A stretch of DNA of 64,000 nt from Amanita rubescens (lineage: Eukaryota > Basidiomycota > Agaricomycetes > Agaricales > Amanitaceae): the NCBI GenBank assembly GCA_015039365.1, contig WION01000073.1:1-64000 (forward strand), in the 5' to 3' direction. The position numbers were made by a program, and so were the translations under genes. Below the pieces are notes generated by a model. The model ran no database searches. It had not been told where the DNA came from and saw only the letters and a program-made list of their open reading frames with translations. Positions within the stretch are counted from its first letter, which is position 1, and every line of letters starts with the position of its first letter. Positions 34,331 through 46,435 of the stretch are shown here, piece by piece.

Positions 34331-35710
34331 TCAAACGAGTTTGACAGTGGTACCAAGTGCCTCCAGAGTAGCCACCCTTTTCTTATAGTCCCGACCGCCG
34401 TATGGCACGTTCCAAAGTTCGACCGACTTTATCCCCATAAACATTTCTCGCCAGTTTGACACGTGTGCGACGATCGATTTCAGATTCCTTTGTCGAGTCT
34501 CTATCACATCGAGCCATTCTTCTGCGTTGTTGAAGCAACTGCTGATATGCAGTGTCGTAAGATAACGTCCTAATCGCCCACTCGAAATGCCTTCCCGAGC
34601 TTCGGCATCCAGTATAGGTGTTCTCACCACATATAATGTGTGAATCATAGGCGCGTCGGCCAGAATTTGTGGAATGGGAAGGAAGAATCGCGCGCCCTGA
34701 AGCCGAATTTCATGCAGTTGATGTAACTTGTATTGCCGTTTTATAATATCATATAGATCAGTCTCGGAAGACCGGTCATCATCGTAAGAGATTTTGAGGG
34801 TGGTGATATTGGGAACTGCAATTAAAGGAATGACGATATCGGGTTGCATATGTAGCAGTGTCAAGCTAAACCAATGCACATTCGGCATACAAACCCCAAC
34901 CAGTGGTCCGCTTCCAGTACCGGCTATAGTCAAATGGCACCGTTCGAGATACTGAAGCGTCCCAGGTTGGCGCAAGACATTGAGCCAGGTTGAAAGGGAT
35001 ATTTTGGGAGAGTAACACTCAAAAGACCGCAACTGGTGCCACGACAAACACAACTTTCTCAACTTCGGCTCGCACCCTTCCAAAGCTGCAGCGGAATACG
35101 AAATACAGATGTGTCGTGTTTTGTCCATGAATGGAGGTACCTTCAGGTCCTCGTCCGCCCGTATTTCGGTTACCACAATTGCAAACTCATCCACGTCCAA
35201 GGGCGGTAAACACATCAATTTATGGTACGGCATCGTAATGTCGAGCTTTTGAATCCGAAATGGAACAACAAAGTCTAGAAAGACTTTGTAGATGTCGGGA
35301 TACAGGGCGTAAAAAAGGAGCGATACGGTCAACGGATAGTCACCAGCTCGGCAAACCCACGTCCGGTACAGGTGTAGGTGACGCGCGTACTCCGTATTAA
35401 AGTCTGCCATGATATGAACATTGCTCCATAGCACAGGAGTGTTTAATGCGACCTGGCGCCACCTCGAACACACTTGCGAGATGGTACGTTGATGTGGAAC
35501 CTCGAGTTGATAATAGAACATGCGGAGTGGGGAGTCACCAGTGCATAGAACAAAGATGTGGCTGAGCAACTCGTTTGGCAAGATTCTGAGCGGCGACGGA
35601 GCATCGACACTGCCGCCTTTCAAGTCGTCAATGTGGGCCCTCTTTTTCACCCTGGAGTGCAGAAATCCCTTAAGTCTAATTAGATATTGGGCCTTAGTAA
35701 GTGTACACAT
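34331..35710 (-). CDS. F-box protein, copy 4, with relocated start codon
   Basis: Single open frame of 459 aa from an ATG at 35708-35710. F-box LPNELLSHIFVLCTGDSPLR and SQVCSRWRQVALN are present, with the same LRR-like blocks as other copies; the C-terminus EALGTTVKLV is complete. It is the most divergent copy. At the position of the ancestral ATG (ACTCATGG in other copies) this gene has ACTTAAGG, so that start is lost. The first available in-frame ATG lies inside what is a 5' UTR intron in the paralogues (35676-35735), whose donor is weakened from GTGAGT to GTGATT. The N-terminal ~15 residues (MCTLTKAQYLIRLKG) are thus former intron. If the intron is still spliced, translation would have to start elsewhere. 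Confidence 0.82.
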   Translation of the reverse strand: MCTLTKAQYLIRLKGFLHSRVKKRAHIDDLKGGSVDAPSPLRILPNELLSHIFVLCTGDSPLRMFYYQLEVPHQRTISQVCSRWRQVALNTPVLWSNVHIMADFNTEYARHLHLYRTWVCRAGDYPLTVSLLFYALYPDIYKVFLDFVVPFRIQKLDITMPYHKLMCLPPLDVDEFAIVVTEIRADEDLKVPPFMDKTRHICISYSAAALEGCEPKLRKLCLSWHQLRSFECYSPKISLSTWLNVLRQPGTLQYLERCHLTIAGTGSGPLVGVCMPNVHWFSLTLLHMQPDIVIPLIAVPNITTLKISYDDDRSSETDLYDIIKRQYKLHQLHEIRLQGARFFLPIPQILADAPMIHTLYVVRTPILDAEAREGISSGRLGRYLTTLHISSCFNNAEEWLDVIETRQRNLKSIVAHVSNWREMFMGIKSVELWNVPYGGRDYKKRVATLEALGTTVKLV

Positions 35711-35735
35711 CGTCCATTGGTACTGCTCTAATCAC

Positions 35736-36222
35736 CTAGCGAGCATGGTCGAACGGGAATAATGATGCGTGACGCGTGACGCGATCGCGGCTTCGTTTGG
35801 CACGTTTATGAGAGGTGAAAGATAACTACTCTCAACAAGGGCTGCTGATACCTTCGCAGAGGACGACGTTGACAACTTGGATTTCATCTGGAAAACGTTG
35901 TATTTTGGCACATAAAGCGGCCATCCGGTTCTACTCACCAAGAGTGTCCTGAAAGGCTGAAACTGCTTAGTCAGCATGAAGTGCAGACTTTCATTCTGAT
36001 GCTCCTTTTCAAAACAATTCGATGAATCGATAAGAGTCTAGTTTCTTGTCCTGCTCATAATAATATTGTAGGGCACAAAGGTCCTCATCACCAAGGTCAT
36101 CAAGAGACCAACGTGGGACGACTCTCACGATTCGAGTCATCTTTTGTCCATCAATATGTCGGTCATTAGTTCACTGCCGTGACCTGGTGGAATCTGTATT
36201 GAAATGAGTCATATTAAAAAGG
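35736..36222. other. Intergenic
   Basis: No supported gene. A short minus-strand open stretch near 36018-36145 (contains RWSLDDLGDEDLCALQYYYE) looks protein-like and might be a remnant of an unknown gene. Confidence 0.4.
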
Positions 36223-36229
36223 TATAAAT
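36223..36229 (+). promoter_or_regulatory. Candidate TATA box of the DUF899 gene
   Basis: TATAAAT lies about 110 bp before the ATG at 36339, a usual position for a fungal TATA element. Confidence 0.45.
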
Positions 36230-36338
36230 GGGTCTCACAAGTGCAGGCGGATCCTCTACCACAACTCGAAGCACCAGCTGATAATGCCCAATAACGTACG
36301 CCTCAGCGCAACTTGACTTGTTCTCCAATCTTGACTAG

Positions 36339-36995
36339 ATGGCTCAGGTCGTTTCTGCAGAGGACTGGAAAAAGGCTAGCGCCACCCTACTCAAAGAGGA
36401 GAAGGCCGCGACACGCTTGCTCGCTAGCATCGCTGCCTCCCGACGCGAGTTGCCGATGGTGAAGATCGAAAACCCAACGCGTTTCAAGTTTGATACGCCA
36501 GAAGGAGAGAAGATCCTCTCCGATCTCTTTGATGGTCGCAACCAGCTTATCATTTACCACTTTATGCTCGGTCCAGAGGATAAACAAGGCTGCGTTGGTT
36601 GCTCGTTCTGTATGGATCACATCCCCGACCTTCGTCATCTTCACAGCAGAGACACTACCTTTGTAGCGGTCGCAACCGCGCCACTGGAAAAAGCTACAGC
36701 ATTCAAAGAACGGATGGAATGGAAATTCCCCTTGTACAGCTCTGCGAAAACTGTTCAAGCGTGGAAAGAAGCCGAAGCTGCAGGTGAAGTCGTTACATGG
36801 AAACCAGGGAACGGGTATTTCGGCCTTTGCGTGTTTCTCAAGGATGGAAATGACGTGTATCACACGTACTCGACGACTGACCGTGGTCTGGAAATAGTCC
36901 TCTCCACTTATCGTCTACTTGATATGACGCCTTTGGGCCGTCAGGAGGAGGGCAATGGGATGGGGAAATTCCGTCTTCACGACCAATATGACTGA
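36339..36995 (+). CDS. DUF899 thioredoxin-fold protein
   Basis: A single-exon gene of 218 aa, unusual in this intron-rich window. Family landmarks: ELPMVKIENPTRFKFDTPEG near residue 38, then LFDGRNQLIIYHFML, the Cys-rich GCVGCSFCMDHI (in place of the redox motif of thioredoxins), RDTTFVAVATAPLEK, GNDVYHTYSTTDRGLE and the C-terminal YRLLDMTPLGRQEE...HDQYD. The family is common in bacteria and patchy in fungi; it is distantly related to peroxiredoxins and its reaction is not established. The lack of introns would be compatible with bacterial origin, which only a phylogeny could test. Confidence 0.9.
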   Translation: MAQVVSAEDWKKASATLLKEEKAATRLLASIAASRRELPMVKIENPTRFKFDTPEGEKILSDLFDGRNQLIIYHFMLGPEDKQGCVGCSFCMDHIPDLRHLHSRDTTFVAVATAPLEKATAFKERMEWKFPLYSSAKTVQAWKEAEAAGEVVTWKPGNGYFGLCVFLKDGNDVYHTYSTTDRGLEIVLSTYRLLDMTPLGRQEEGNGMGKFRLHDQYD

Positions 36996-39703
36996 ATGCT
37001 TAACACTTGCACGGGTGTCCCGCACATATATCGTTTCGCTTCTTACGAGTATGATCTCCGAGTCTCTTACCTTTTTTTCTTCCTTTTTTTGAAGGCCGTC
37101 GTGAAAATATCGCTGTATGATTCTTGAGAGCAGTTCTACCTTCTCACATTTGTATAAATTTCGTGTTTCGAGATTAGTAATTCGATTAGCATTTAAGGGC
37201 AAAGGCCTGGAGAGCGTAAATGTGCTAAGAGTCCGTTCTATTAAGATGAGCTACATTAAATGAATTATGGTACCAAAGTAGTAACTACGGTTATCATCTG
37301 CTACGGACGCGCGACTATGAGAAAATGTTTTTGCACTTCCGTAAACACAGTTTATGCGAATCGGTGTGATGCATATGATATTCGTCGCATCTCAAATAGC
37401 ACCCCACTCTCATATTACTCCTGTTAGTAACAACAGGGTGAACAGGGTGACGGCTGGTTCGAAAGAAACTTACAATGCAGGATTTTCTCGCTTCGTTAAA
37501 TGATTGGATCGTTTGGCGGTGTGGCCATTGTTAAACCCACGACCGCCGTAAGAGCTTCGCCGCCGCATACCCGACGAACGTTTTGACTTTGCGTTATGTA
37601 CGTCCCGCATATAAACAATCTCTGCACTATGGTGTTCCCTAACACGGAGCTGTTAGTTAAAAGCAAAAGGAGATTGATGATTGTTTAAGTACCTGAAACC
37701 AATAGTCACCTCCACCAATAACAATAGAATGAAAGGAAGCCAGCCAAATTTCATTTTATACAATAGAGATGCGCGATTACGAGTCGGGTTAAAGTTGGGT
37801 GTGTATGAGGGACCGAACACCGAAAGCATCGGCGCACAGAAGGTATTTATCTGTTCGCATTTTCAAAATTTTCAGTATCCAGGTGCCAGCAGGAGCCTGG
37901 AGGCGCTGCAGTGCAGAATAGTCGCCAAGATCGAGTGCGTTTGAGTAAAAATATTACTGCGATTTTGATCGGTTGTCATAGTACGGAAATGATCCGAGCT
38001 GAGCTTAACGGAGCCTTGGGGAGTCAGCCTAGGTCTCGTCTGGCTCATACGCAACCTTCGTGCTTCGACTTCAGTCGGCCTCCAGTTGTTTTGCGGCAGC
38101 CGGAACATAACAGTGACCTTGTGGTTGAAATTTGAATGTGACGGTCAACGACAAATAAACATAGTCGAAGAGTTGAAAACATCCCTCTGGATACAGTGTC
38201 TTGGCAGAAAGGTGATCCGCCGTAACACGGCCAAGTTCAAACTCGGCTGCTTCCCAACTCTCTGGATCTGCGCGCAAAATTCAACACTGGCGACAGTAAT
38301 CTAGATCAAGAGGACGTTAGTGCAGGCGCCAATACGACTCCCGCATCTGCAGATAGCCTTATATGCAAATCAGGTCTGTCATCCGACGAATACGAGCGCA
38401 CCAGGTGCTGAAACGTCGACGACGAAATAGCTGCCAACTAAAGATGCATTGAGACTCTCAATATGGCATACAACCAAGATCTGGGCACTCTTGTGACTCT
38501 TCGTATCCAGTTATTGCCAACGATGCGCCATGTGGCATGCCTCGTATTAGACACCAGTTGACTTGGCCCCTTGGAGCGAACGAAATCGTATGGCTTGGAC
38601 ATCGGTGATGCGATACTGTGAGCGACTTTATCACTGGATTGGATTCGAGTCCATACGCAAACGAGTTGCGCACGTCGCATCAGATGGAATACGAAATATG
38701 ATCTATATGACAAACTGACCTATGGTCGGCCTGGAACCTCGTGGGAATCCGAGTTCAAGCTTCAAATTGACAAAAGGGTCTTGCACGAAAGATGGCGCAG
38801 CCAACAGCACGACTTCAAAGTTCTCCCTTACAGATCTGTCAAACTGTCAAATACCCTGCACGCTCCTGGCAGTCTCCGATATAATGCGTCCCAACCAAAT
38901 CGAGACTACGCAAAAGTCTAAATCACGGCATTGACGGTCAACTTGAACTTTCTATGCACGAAAAGGAAAGAGTATATGTAACATTGTAACCGTGCGCGAT
39001 TCGTGAACAGATTCGACCTGGTTCGGAACGTACGTCACAACGCACCCAACGCACCAACGGGTATAAGCAGGTGTGCGTGCCTCTCGTGAGGCTAAGTCCC
39101 GGGTGCCTTGCATCAGATGATCGTCTACCTCGGCTCCGATGTGCTAATTGGGTGTAATTTGACAGGCATATGTTCGCAATGGCTTTGGACTTTGAGCGAG
39201 AAGCGGATGTCCAGCGGAAAGGGTGATCCAAAGGACGGTCAGTTCAAGTCGACAATAATAGCATATCGCAGGCTTGGGCTATATATGTAATTAATCAAAG
39301 GCGGATTAAACATTTGAGCCGTGGTTCTTTTGATGATGATGTCGCTCGAACATGAATGTGGGATCCAGGCTTCATTTCTCCTTCGCAAACCGCCGGATGT
39401 GCCAATCTGCGGTGACTAACTTGCCGTCTAGGGCACATACTACTAACCAAAAAATATCACGCAGGGTAAACACCCCGATTTACGAGGAACAAGGGATTGA
39501 AAACGATGACGACGAGTCATGTGTCATAACGGCATAATCTAGCATACTACAAATCGCAAGAAAAACATGATCCTAGCTGTCTACAAAGTTCAAAAAGAAA
39601 AAAAAGTATTTACAGTCCAAAAAACTGAACAGGGTTCATTTTTTTCTCGACGTTCAATACAATGTGCTTTGAAAGAAAAACTAAAGATGAGCGTACCAGA
39701 GTA
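36996..39703. other. Gene-poor region, 2.7 kb
   Basis: No gene is supported. Several 70-90-codon open frames on both strands (for example 38071-38277 and 38438-38713 on the minus strand) contain protein-like stretches such as LSAKTLYPEGCFQLFDYVYL, but no family can be named and frames do not connect; these may be remnants of decayed genes. The last 150 bases are A-rich and probably the 3' UTR side of the next gene. Confidence 0.4.
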
Positions 39704-42693
39704 TCAAGGTGTCTGCAACGGTAACAGTCCGTTCGGCGCCCCACCATTCACTACCTGCCTGTCCCCATAAAGCTGCTTCAAAAAGAACTCGACATTATCT
39801 TTCTCCCTATGCATTCTCGTCATCTCATCGTTCCACCTCGCCTCCCGCTGCTCATACATGTTCTTGAGAACATCCAGACTGTTCAACGCGGTCTCCAACG
39901 CACGTCTCAAATCCGATTCACGCGATTCTGAGCCACCATCTGAGCCTTCACCCGTCGAGCTCGTCTGCATGAGTAAGTGATCAATGATCGGCATTTTACG
40001 CGTGCGCGTCTGCCGTCGGTGTTGCGCCACTCCGCGGAAAGCAGCTTTAAGCCGGTGCATAGCAGGCGAGCGAGTCAGGACGGATGTCCGTCGGATCGAT
40101 CGAGAGCTAAGCATATGCATTTTACTGGAATCCGGTGGATTAGCGACGAGAACCATCGTCGTGTCCGTCTGCCTATCCAGATTTTGGAACTGTCACGTAC
40201 CGATTAGCCGGGCGGATAGAAAACAAAAGAGAAACTCACAGCCTGGCTTAATGCTTCCCATCCAATCTCCCACCTTCTCTTTCTCTTCTCCGGCATCCTG
40301 ACATAGGTCGGATGATACTCAAGTTCCAACAAATCTTCTGGGTCAACTTCGTCATCTTCATCCACCCAATCCGCACTGTCATCGTCCTCTTCTCCGATCG
40401 GCATCACCGCTCCAGCAGGCCAATCGTATCCCTGAACAGGAGCAGCAACATAATGCGCCGGCGGCGTCGCGTAATCCTCTTCTCCAGCCGTTTCCTCCCC
40501 GGACGAGGACGGCTCGGGACTCGTATCCCTCGGCTGCGTGCTCTCCACCCTCGGCGGGGGCTTCCTAGGCGGTGAAGCCTCCCTCCTCAACTTACTCCCT
40601 CCCCTAATCTGCGCCTGCACCTTCTTCGCACCGACCGCCGGCGTCCTAGGGAGCGGAATAGGCTCATGACTAGGGCTACTCTGCATACTCATCGCATCAC
40701 CCGCTGTCCTTCCAAACATCCTTTGCGTATGCCAGTGAGCCCAAGGGCTAAATGCCCCTTGGAACGGCGTAGGTGCAGGCGAGAACGTAGAATCGGACAT
40801 GGCACCCCAGTTGTGGTTCTGCGCAAAGATCTGCCATTGCTTGGCGTATTGCTCGCGTACCATGGCTTGGTCCATGTTGGTTGGTCCCTGCCCATTGCCG
40901 TTCATGTGGGCGTGGTTGTCATTGGCGGATTGGGAAATGTGCGGGCGGCGGAGGACGTGGTTGAAAGGATAGGGATACGGAGATCCGACGGGTGCGACGG
41001 GGCTGAATGGTGGATGGAAGTCCCTGCCGTTCCTGTTATCATATGCGCCATTGATGAAAGGCGATGGAGAGGGTGCAGAGCTCTGGCTATGAGGAGTGGG
41101 TGGGATGGGTGCATCGGGACGAGGGGATTGAATATAACTCTGGAAATAGACAGACGCATCGTCTGGATAGTTATGCAGATCATCTATGTAATATCGACCA
41201 TTCGCTGCGTAACGCGGGTCTCGGGGATCGTATCGTTGATAGTTTTGCGATTGCTGTGAGGATTGTTGCTGTTGAGATTGTTGTTGCTGTTGCGCTTGTT
41301 CGCCTATTTCCGGAACGGGCTTTCTATGTGACGAAAATTGTTGCTGGCGGTTTTGATCGCTGGGGGGTGGTGCAGGGTTTGGATCTCGGGTAGCCGTCGG
41401 GGGGCCGTTTTGCTCTATCAGAGCATCCAACCCTCGCAGCCCTAATTGATCCGTTGCGCCACTTCTAGGCCGAGGCCGACTGTTCACCTTGACGGCTGTT
41501 GCGGGCGTAGGGAAGCTCTCTAGCATGCTTTCGGGCAGATTCGCCGTTGGTGACCGAGGTGTGTATTCATCCGTGCCATGATCCACGTATCTGTGGTCAT
41601 CGATATCGTCCTTGGAGGGCATACGTGTCTGCTTCTCATCAATAACGCGATGACCAGGGCCACTGTCTCTGCCGTTGATCGTCGGATGGGCCGTCTCATA
41701 CCTCGCACTCCCGGATTCATCAGGAGTCAGGTCATCATGTGAAGGTGATTCAGTGCGCTGTAGATCAATGAGAGGCTCGCTGTTCTTCCAGCTATCGCGG
41801 GATGAGGCACCATTCTTTGTCCCTACGCCAACGTCATCCTCTGCCTCCTCCTGTACGGGTAACGACCGGTCAGGCGCTCGCGTTGAGACTGCAGCCGATG
41901 GTGGGGACTGGCTGACGACAGAGGGTTGTTGGATTTGCTGAGCCCTCACCTCTGCCTGATGGGCAGAGACGGTGTTTCTCCTAGTAACGGTAGGCGGATC
42001 GTGAGATATATATTGTGGATAGTCGCCCTGCGAAGTATGATATGGTGATCCACGGTTTTCAGGAGTATGAGAATGGTTTTGTATAGCAAACGTGTTAGAA
42101 TTAGGAGAAGTGGATGTTTGTTGTCGATCACGGGTTTTGGGGGATTCTCGAGCTGTTTGCTGTTCCCGTTCACGTTGCCGGCGTTGGGAAGTCATATCGA
42201 GCTCTTTTGGGCTTGCGCGTTCTGTAAGACGAACTTTTTCGAGAGGGTCTTTGGGAGGAGATACGGTTTCCTCCCTGCTAAACGAGGAAGGAGGTGGATA
42301 AGAGTTCATGTGTGGTAACGGAGGTGGTTGCTGAATGCCATGTGATTGAACTTGTACTTGTTGCAAATCGGCGCGTTCTATTTCTTCCATGAGTTGGTCC
42401 GTCACCTCCCAGTCGCCCTGGTACTTTTCGAGGACCCGAGCGGGATTGTGCTGCATCGGACGCGGGTGGTAAGTCTGCGCGCTAGGAGGGACATGCGTAT
42501 GTAGCGATCCCGGCGAGACTGACCGTCGTTCCGTTGATTCTAGCTGGGAATTTGTATGCGGAGGAGTGGGAAGCATTCTGTGGGACTGGACTGGTGGTGG
42601 CGATCGCCGGACGGTGTTGGCCATGGGAGGACTGGATTGCTGGGATTGAAGAGATACAAGGGATTGCTGAGTTATATTGCTGTTAGAATACAT
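39704..42693 (-). CDS. Large intrinsically disordered protein with C-terminal coiled coil, function unknown
   Basis: Exons 40240-42693 and 39704-40189 join across a 50-nt GT-AG intron to give 979 aa. The protein is rich in Ser, Pro and Gln, with a Gln run around QAQQQQQSQQQQSSQQ and Pro-rich linkers (APSPSPF, PPTPHSQS). Near the N-terminus a short ordered motif, VLEKYQGDWEVTDQLMEEIERA, is likely helical. An acidic stretch EEDDDSADWVDEDDEVDPEDL precedes a conserved-looking basic segment KRKRRWEIGWEALSQAFQNL. The C-terminus (RRALETALNSLDVLKNMYEQ..REKDNVEFFLKQLYGD) is a probable coiled coil. The layout resembles transcription or chromatin regulators, but this is inference. A further upstream exon is possible (splice acceptor near 42812, candidate start near 43063), but its frame does not join cleanly, so I used the ATG at 42693. 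Confidence 0.78.
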
Positions 42694-44064
42694 CTGGGCT
42701 GCGGCAGACGAGGCGAGAGGCGGGATGCTTTGTTGTTTGCTTTGTCGTTGTCTGTCCCGAAGAGAGGGTGATCTGGACGTCTCTCTTGCTTGCGCATTGT
42801 GAATTGACCTATTAAAAGGTGACGATTAGCGTTGGGCCAGGGCATTGCACTCGTTGGGGTGCGATCGGGCACACGGAACATATAACAATAGAAGCAGGAA
42901 GAAAAAAGAGCCGCAATAGAGCGGGGTATATAAGATTAGGTCTAATTGTCCGTTTGACAACTCGGGGAGAAAGGCAAAGAGGATCGGTGTGAACTGGTAG
43001 AACCGTACCTGCTGCAGTGGAATGCGGTTGCCTACGGCTGCGGGGCGGAGACTGACCAGACATGGATAGCAGGTAATCAGGGCTTTACTGACGGAATGGT
43101 GAAGAGAGCGCAGAGTTTAAGGGCGATGCCAGGATAAAAGACGCCTTGGGCTGGTGTGTGTAACCAACGTGTTCCCCAGGTCAAAGCTAAGGTACGGCAC
43201 AACAACGAGGTCGGCAACCAGGTAAGGAAGTTTGCCTCAAGGCGATTAGACAACCTATCCAGAAATGAATCAGACGCCCGAACCGGACGATGATGGCGAG
43301 CCATTCGGCTTGTTTTTTTTTGCGACCGAAATTTCGCCTCGGGTCTCGTTCGGTATAGAAGACAAGCTTATGATGGCCGTCGTCAGGAATCATGGACCTG
43401 CAAAACGAAAGAACAAGAACAAAAAGCGTAAGCTTCCGCTTGAAAAGGATATGTTGTCACAGGTCACGTCACGACATCAAACCGATCCGGAGCTGAAGAT
43501 GCGAGAATTATACGTGCAAATTTAAGCCTATGTCATGTTGTCATGCCCCATACACGCATCTCTGTCGGTAGCGCCTGCGAGCGCACAGCACTGCATCAGA
43601 TCTTATCCATATCGATAGATGCATCATTTCTTGACGGAGGTTTGCGGACTTTGTGCGAAAATGTCAGGGTGTAGGCTATGTACAATACATACGTTCATCG
43701 GCCATGTTGCTAATAACACTAGCACTACTTATGTCGGTACTAGTGTGAGCTTATGATGTTTCAGACGTTCCTGGGCAGCTGTGCGCCACCATCCAGGATC
43801 TACGAACAACGTTACCCCAAAAGGAAATCCTCCCGGTCCGCACAGCCCGAGCCAAAAACTCCCAGGTCTCGTCTCGTTCTCCATCGCCGTGCTCTTCGCT
43901 GTCATGAGCAGCTCAGCCTAGGCAGCAAGAATCTGCCAGCACAACATATAGACAGGCTCACAAGAAGGCTTGCAATAGCCGGCTCAAACGCCGGGCAGTC
44001 TAAATTTGGGTTTCTGCCACCCCTCGTCTGAAGAAGAGGCGTCGCGCGCACTTATTACTTCGAC
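42694..44064. other. Intergenic with possible 5' leader exons and a small open frame
   Basis: On the minus strand 42694-43063 probably contains the 5' leader of the disordered-protein gene. On the plus strand an 86-codon open frame at 43265-43525 (MNQTPEPDDDGEPFGLFFFA..., with a basic KRKNKNKKRKLP stretch) begins like an acidic N-terminus of a larger protein, but no following exons are recognised. Nothing else is supported to 44064. Confidence 0.4.
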
Positions 44065-46160
44065 ATGCCTCCTCCACAAGCTAGCCACTCCATCATGTCC
44101 AACGTGCCTCGAATAACGACGCTCGTCGCTTCCATAATCGTAGCTCTATGTTCTGGAACAAACTACGTACGTTATCTGCCTCGCCCAGTGCTTGACGTCG
44201 TCCGTTCATTCCAGTCTCCACATAGGTCTTTTCAGGTTAGGAAAAAAACATTCGTTTATCATGCATCAACTTCTTCCCCCGCTCGTGTTAATTGTTATGT
44301 TTCACTTGTTCTAGCTAACCTTTTTCATGTTTAGCGTACAGCCCTCAACTGGGCCATCGCCTCAAAATTAACCACACGCAACTCAACGTTATTGGGCTTG
44401 CTGGGAATGGCAAGTCCGTCTCTTTTCTTATCTTTGCTCTTGTCACTTAACATGGCGTGTTACAGTCGGCGTGTATGGCTCGGGGCCGATGTGGGGGCGT
44501 TTCATCGATTTGCGTGGTCCTCGCATTCCATTCCTCTGTGCATTCTTGTTACTCCTCACCGGATACTATGGTATCCGACATGTCTACGATCAGGGACTAT
44601 CTCGCGGACAAGTTACAGTTCCCAATACAACCTTCATTCTACTTGTACTGTTCGGATTCGCATCGGGCTCAGGGAGGTAATGCGGGAGTAACGAGCGCAA
44701 TCAACTCGACGGCAAAATCATTTCCGGATAGCGCTGTTAGTGATGTGGTTTTCATTCTATGCATGCATAATGTGCTGATGTGAAATAGCGAGCGACCACA
44801 GTAGGCCTGGTCTTGTCAGGGTTTGGCCTGTCTGCATTCCTGTTCTCTTTGATCTCGCGAACGTTCTTCCCCGGTGATACATCCTCAGTTCCTGTGGATC
44901 CTCGCAGTGGGGACAGCATGTCCGATGATTATGGGACATTTCCTTGTTCGACCTATCCCTTTTACAAGATCAACCCCCTCTATCTCTACCTCGGGTGGTC
45001 AAATCATCCGAGTCCCTGACACAGCTAGCTCAGCAGCAGAGGTTACTTCACCTTTGCTTGGGCATGATGATTTGGCTAGGGCGGCCGGATATGATGATCT
45101 CGACGCGGAATCACAGCTCTCGACGGCCGGAGACGTTACTCCCGCAACTCGTATGATGAGCAGAAGACGAGCGTTGCTAGCAGGTGACGTGGCGTTGACG
45201 AATATGACTGGGAAAAAGTTGGCCAAGAGTACGGACTTTTGGTTATTGTTTTCTATTCTATCACTTTGTAAGTTTCTTGCTTTTGAGCTTTACTTTTCTT
45301 GACAACGTCTGCAGTGGCGGGAACTGGGCTCATGTGTGAGTTTTTATTGTTCAAGACCCAGCAATTTCTATAATTACGTGGGATAGATATAAACAACGTG
45401 GGATCGATATCCCATGCCTTGTATGCGGACAAGACTCCCATCTTTGATGATGTTCAAGCTGCAAAATGGCAGACGGCCCAGGTTTCCACCATCAGCGTTA
45501 CGAGCTGGGCGGGACGAATCGTCATAGGTACCTTATAGTCATCCAATTAAGACAATAGCTCACGATATACAGGGATGACTTGTGATTATGCAAAGAACAA
45601 ACTGGGCATTCCACGGTCATATTTCCTCGTCCTTGTCTCGTCTCTATTTGTACTATCCCAAATTACTGCAGCTTGGATAGAAACAGTGGAAAATCTTTGG
45701 ATAACAAGTTCATTATTAGGTTTCGCGTATGGGAGCACGTATTCGCTACTCGCGACCATGTGCCTGGACTGGTTTGGCATGCGTAAGTTTTGCAGGCTAT
45801 TTCATTATGCGTGCGTTAATTGGCTCCGTAGCCCACTTTTCGGAGAACTGGGGCTATCTGTCACTGGCTCCCATAGCTGCTGGCAATATACTCTCGCTTA
45901 TGTTTGGAAGGAATCTGGATGCACACGAAACGGATCCACCATCACCAGCGTTGCATGCGCCGCCGCCCATTGCGATGATGCTGATGGCACCTCCACGATG
46001 CATGCTCGGACGGGCATGTTATGTGGATACGTTCTATGTGACGATTGGGGCATGTTCTCTAGCGGTTTTGCTGAGTTTTTGTGCATGTTGGCAAGATCAA
46101 AAAAAGTTGAAAATGGCTGCGGGAGTCACGAGCAGCGTTCCCAATGTCGCGTATGGCTGA
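44065..46160 (+). CDS. Nodulin-like / Mch1-type MFS transporter, with two apparent frame breaks
   Basis: A multi-exon major facilitator gene. Exons include a 10-nt micro-exon (44226-44235, GTCTTTTCAG) that, with neighbours, yields SGTNYVFSAYSPQLG, the family's first conserved loop; the following intron after GLAGN at 44400 uses a GC donor (AATG|GCAAGT). Membrane segments are clear (ITTLVASIIVALCSG, FLCAFLLLLTGYYGI, GLVLSGFGLSAFLFSLI, SYFLVLVSSLFVLSQIT, CSLAVLLSFCACW). Signature GRNLDAH ends the C-terminal half. The substrate is unknown; relatives resemble monocarboxylate transporters. Near 44677 (GSGG|NAG) and 44884 (DTS|QFLWILAVG) one extra base each shifts the frame. No intron model avoids these, so the gene is either decayed or the sequence has small errors. 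Start may be ATG 44065 or 44095. Confidence 0.75.
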
Positions 46161-46435
46161 GGTTAGAATTTATATTACAATTTTATAATAGACTGGTCCG
46201 ATTCTTTAATTGAAATTGTTATTTTTATCGTCACGTCTCGAAGCTGCGGCTTTCTTGTCTCTTACTCATCCTCAACGACGACGACAACGACGAGCGGGCT
46301 CGCTGTTCATCACGGCGGGTTCTTGCATTTCGCCCAGCATCGCGCCGCTTTTGCGCAACACAAACCTAAATTTGGCTATTACACCGCCCTTGCTTTTTAC
46401 GTCTTACAGTGGGTACATCACCCAGAGCCGAGCTG
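46161..46435. other. Promoter interval of the 5-phosphatase gene
   Basis: A short interval before the chosen start; an acceptor-like CTTACAG at 46402-46408 suggests an upstream leader exon exists. Confidence 0.4.

Noticed and set aside
30438..35710. F-box cluster considered as part of a defence or ubiquitin operon-like system with the viperin-like gene
   Set aside because: F-box expansions of this type are ordinary in mushroom genomes, and nothing in the sequence links them to the viperin-like gene.
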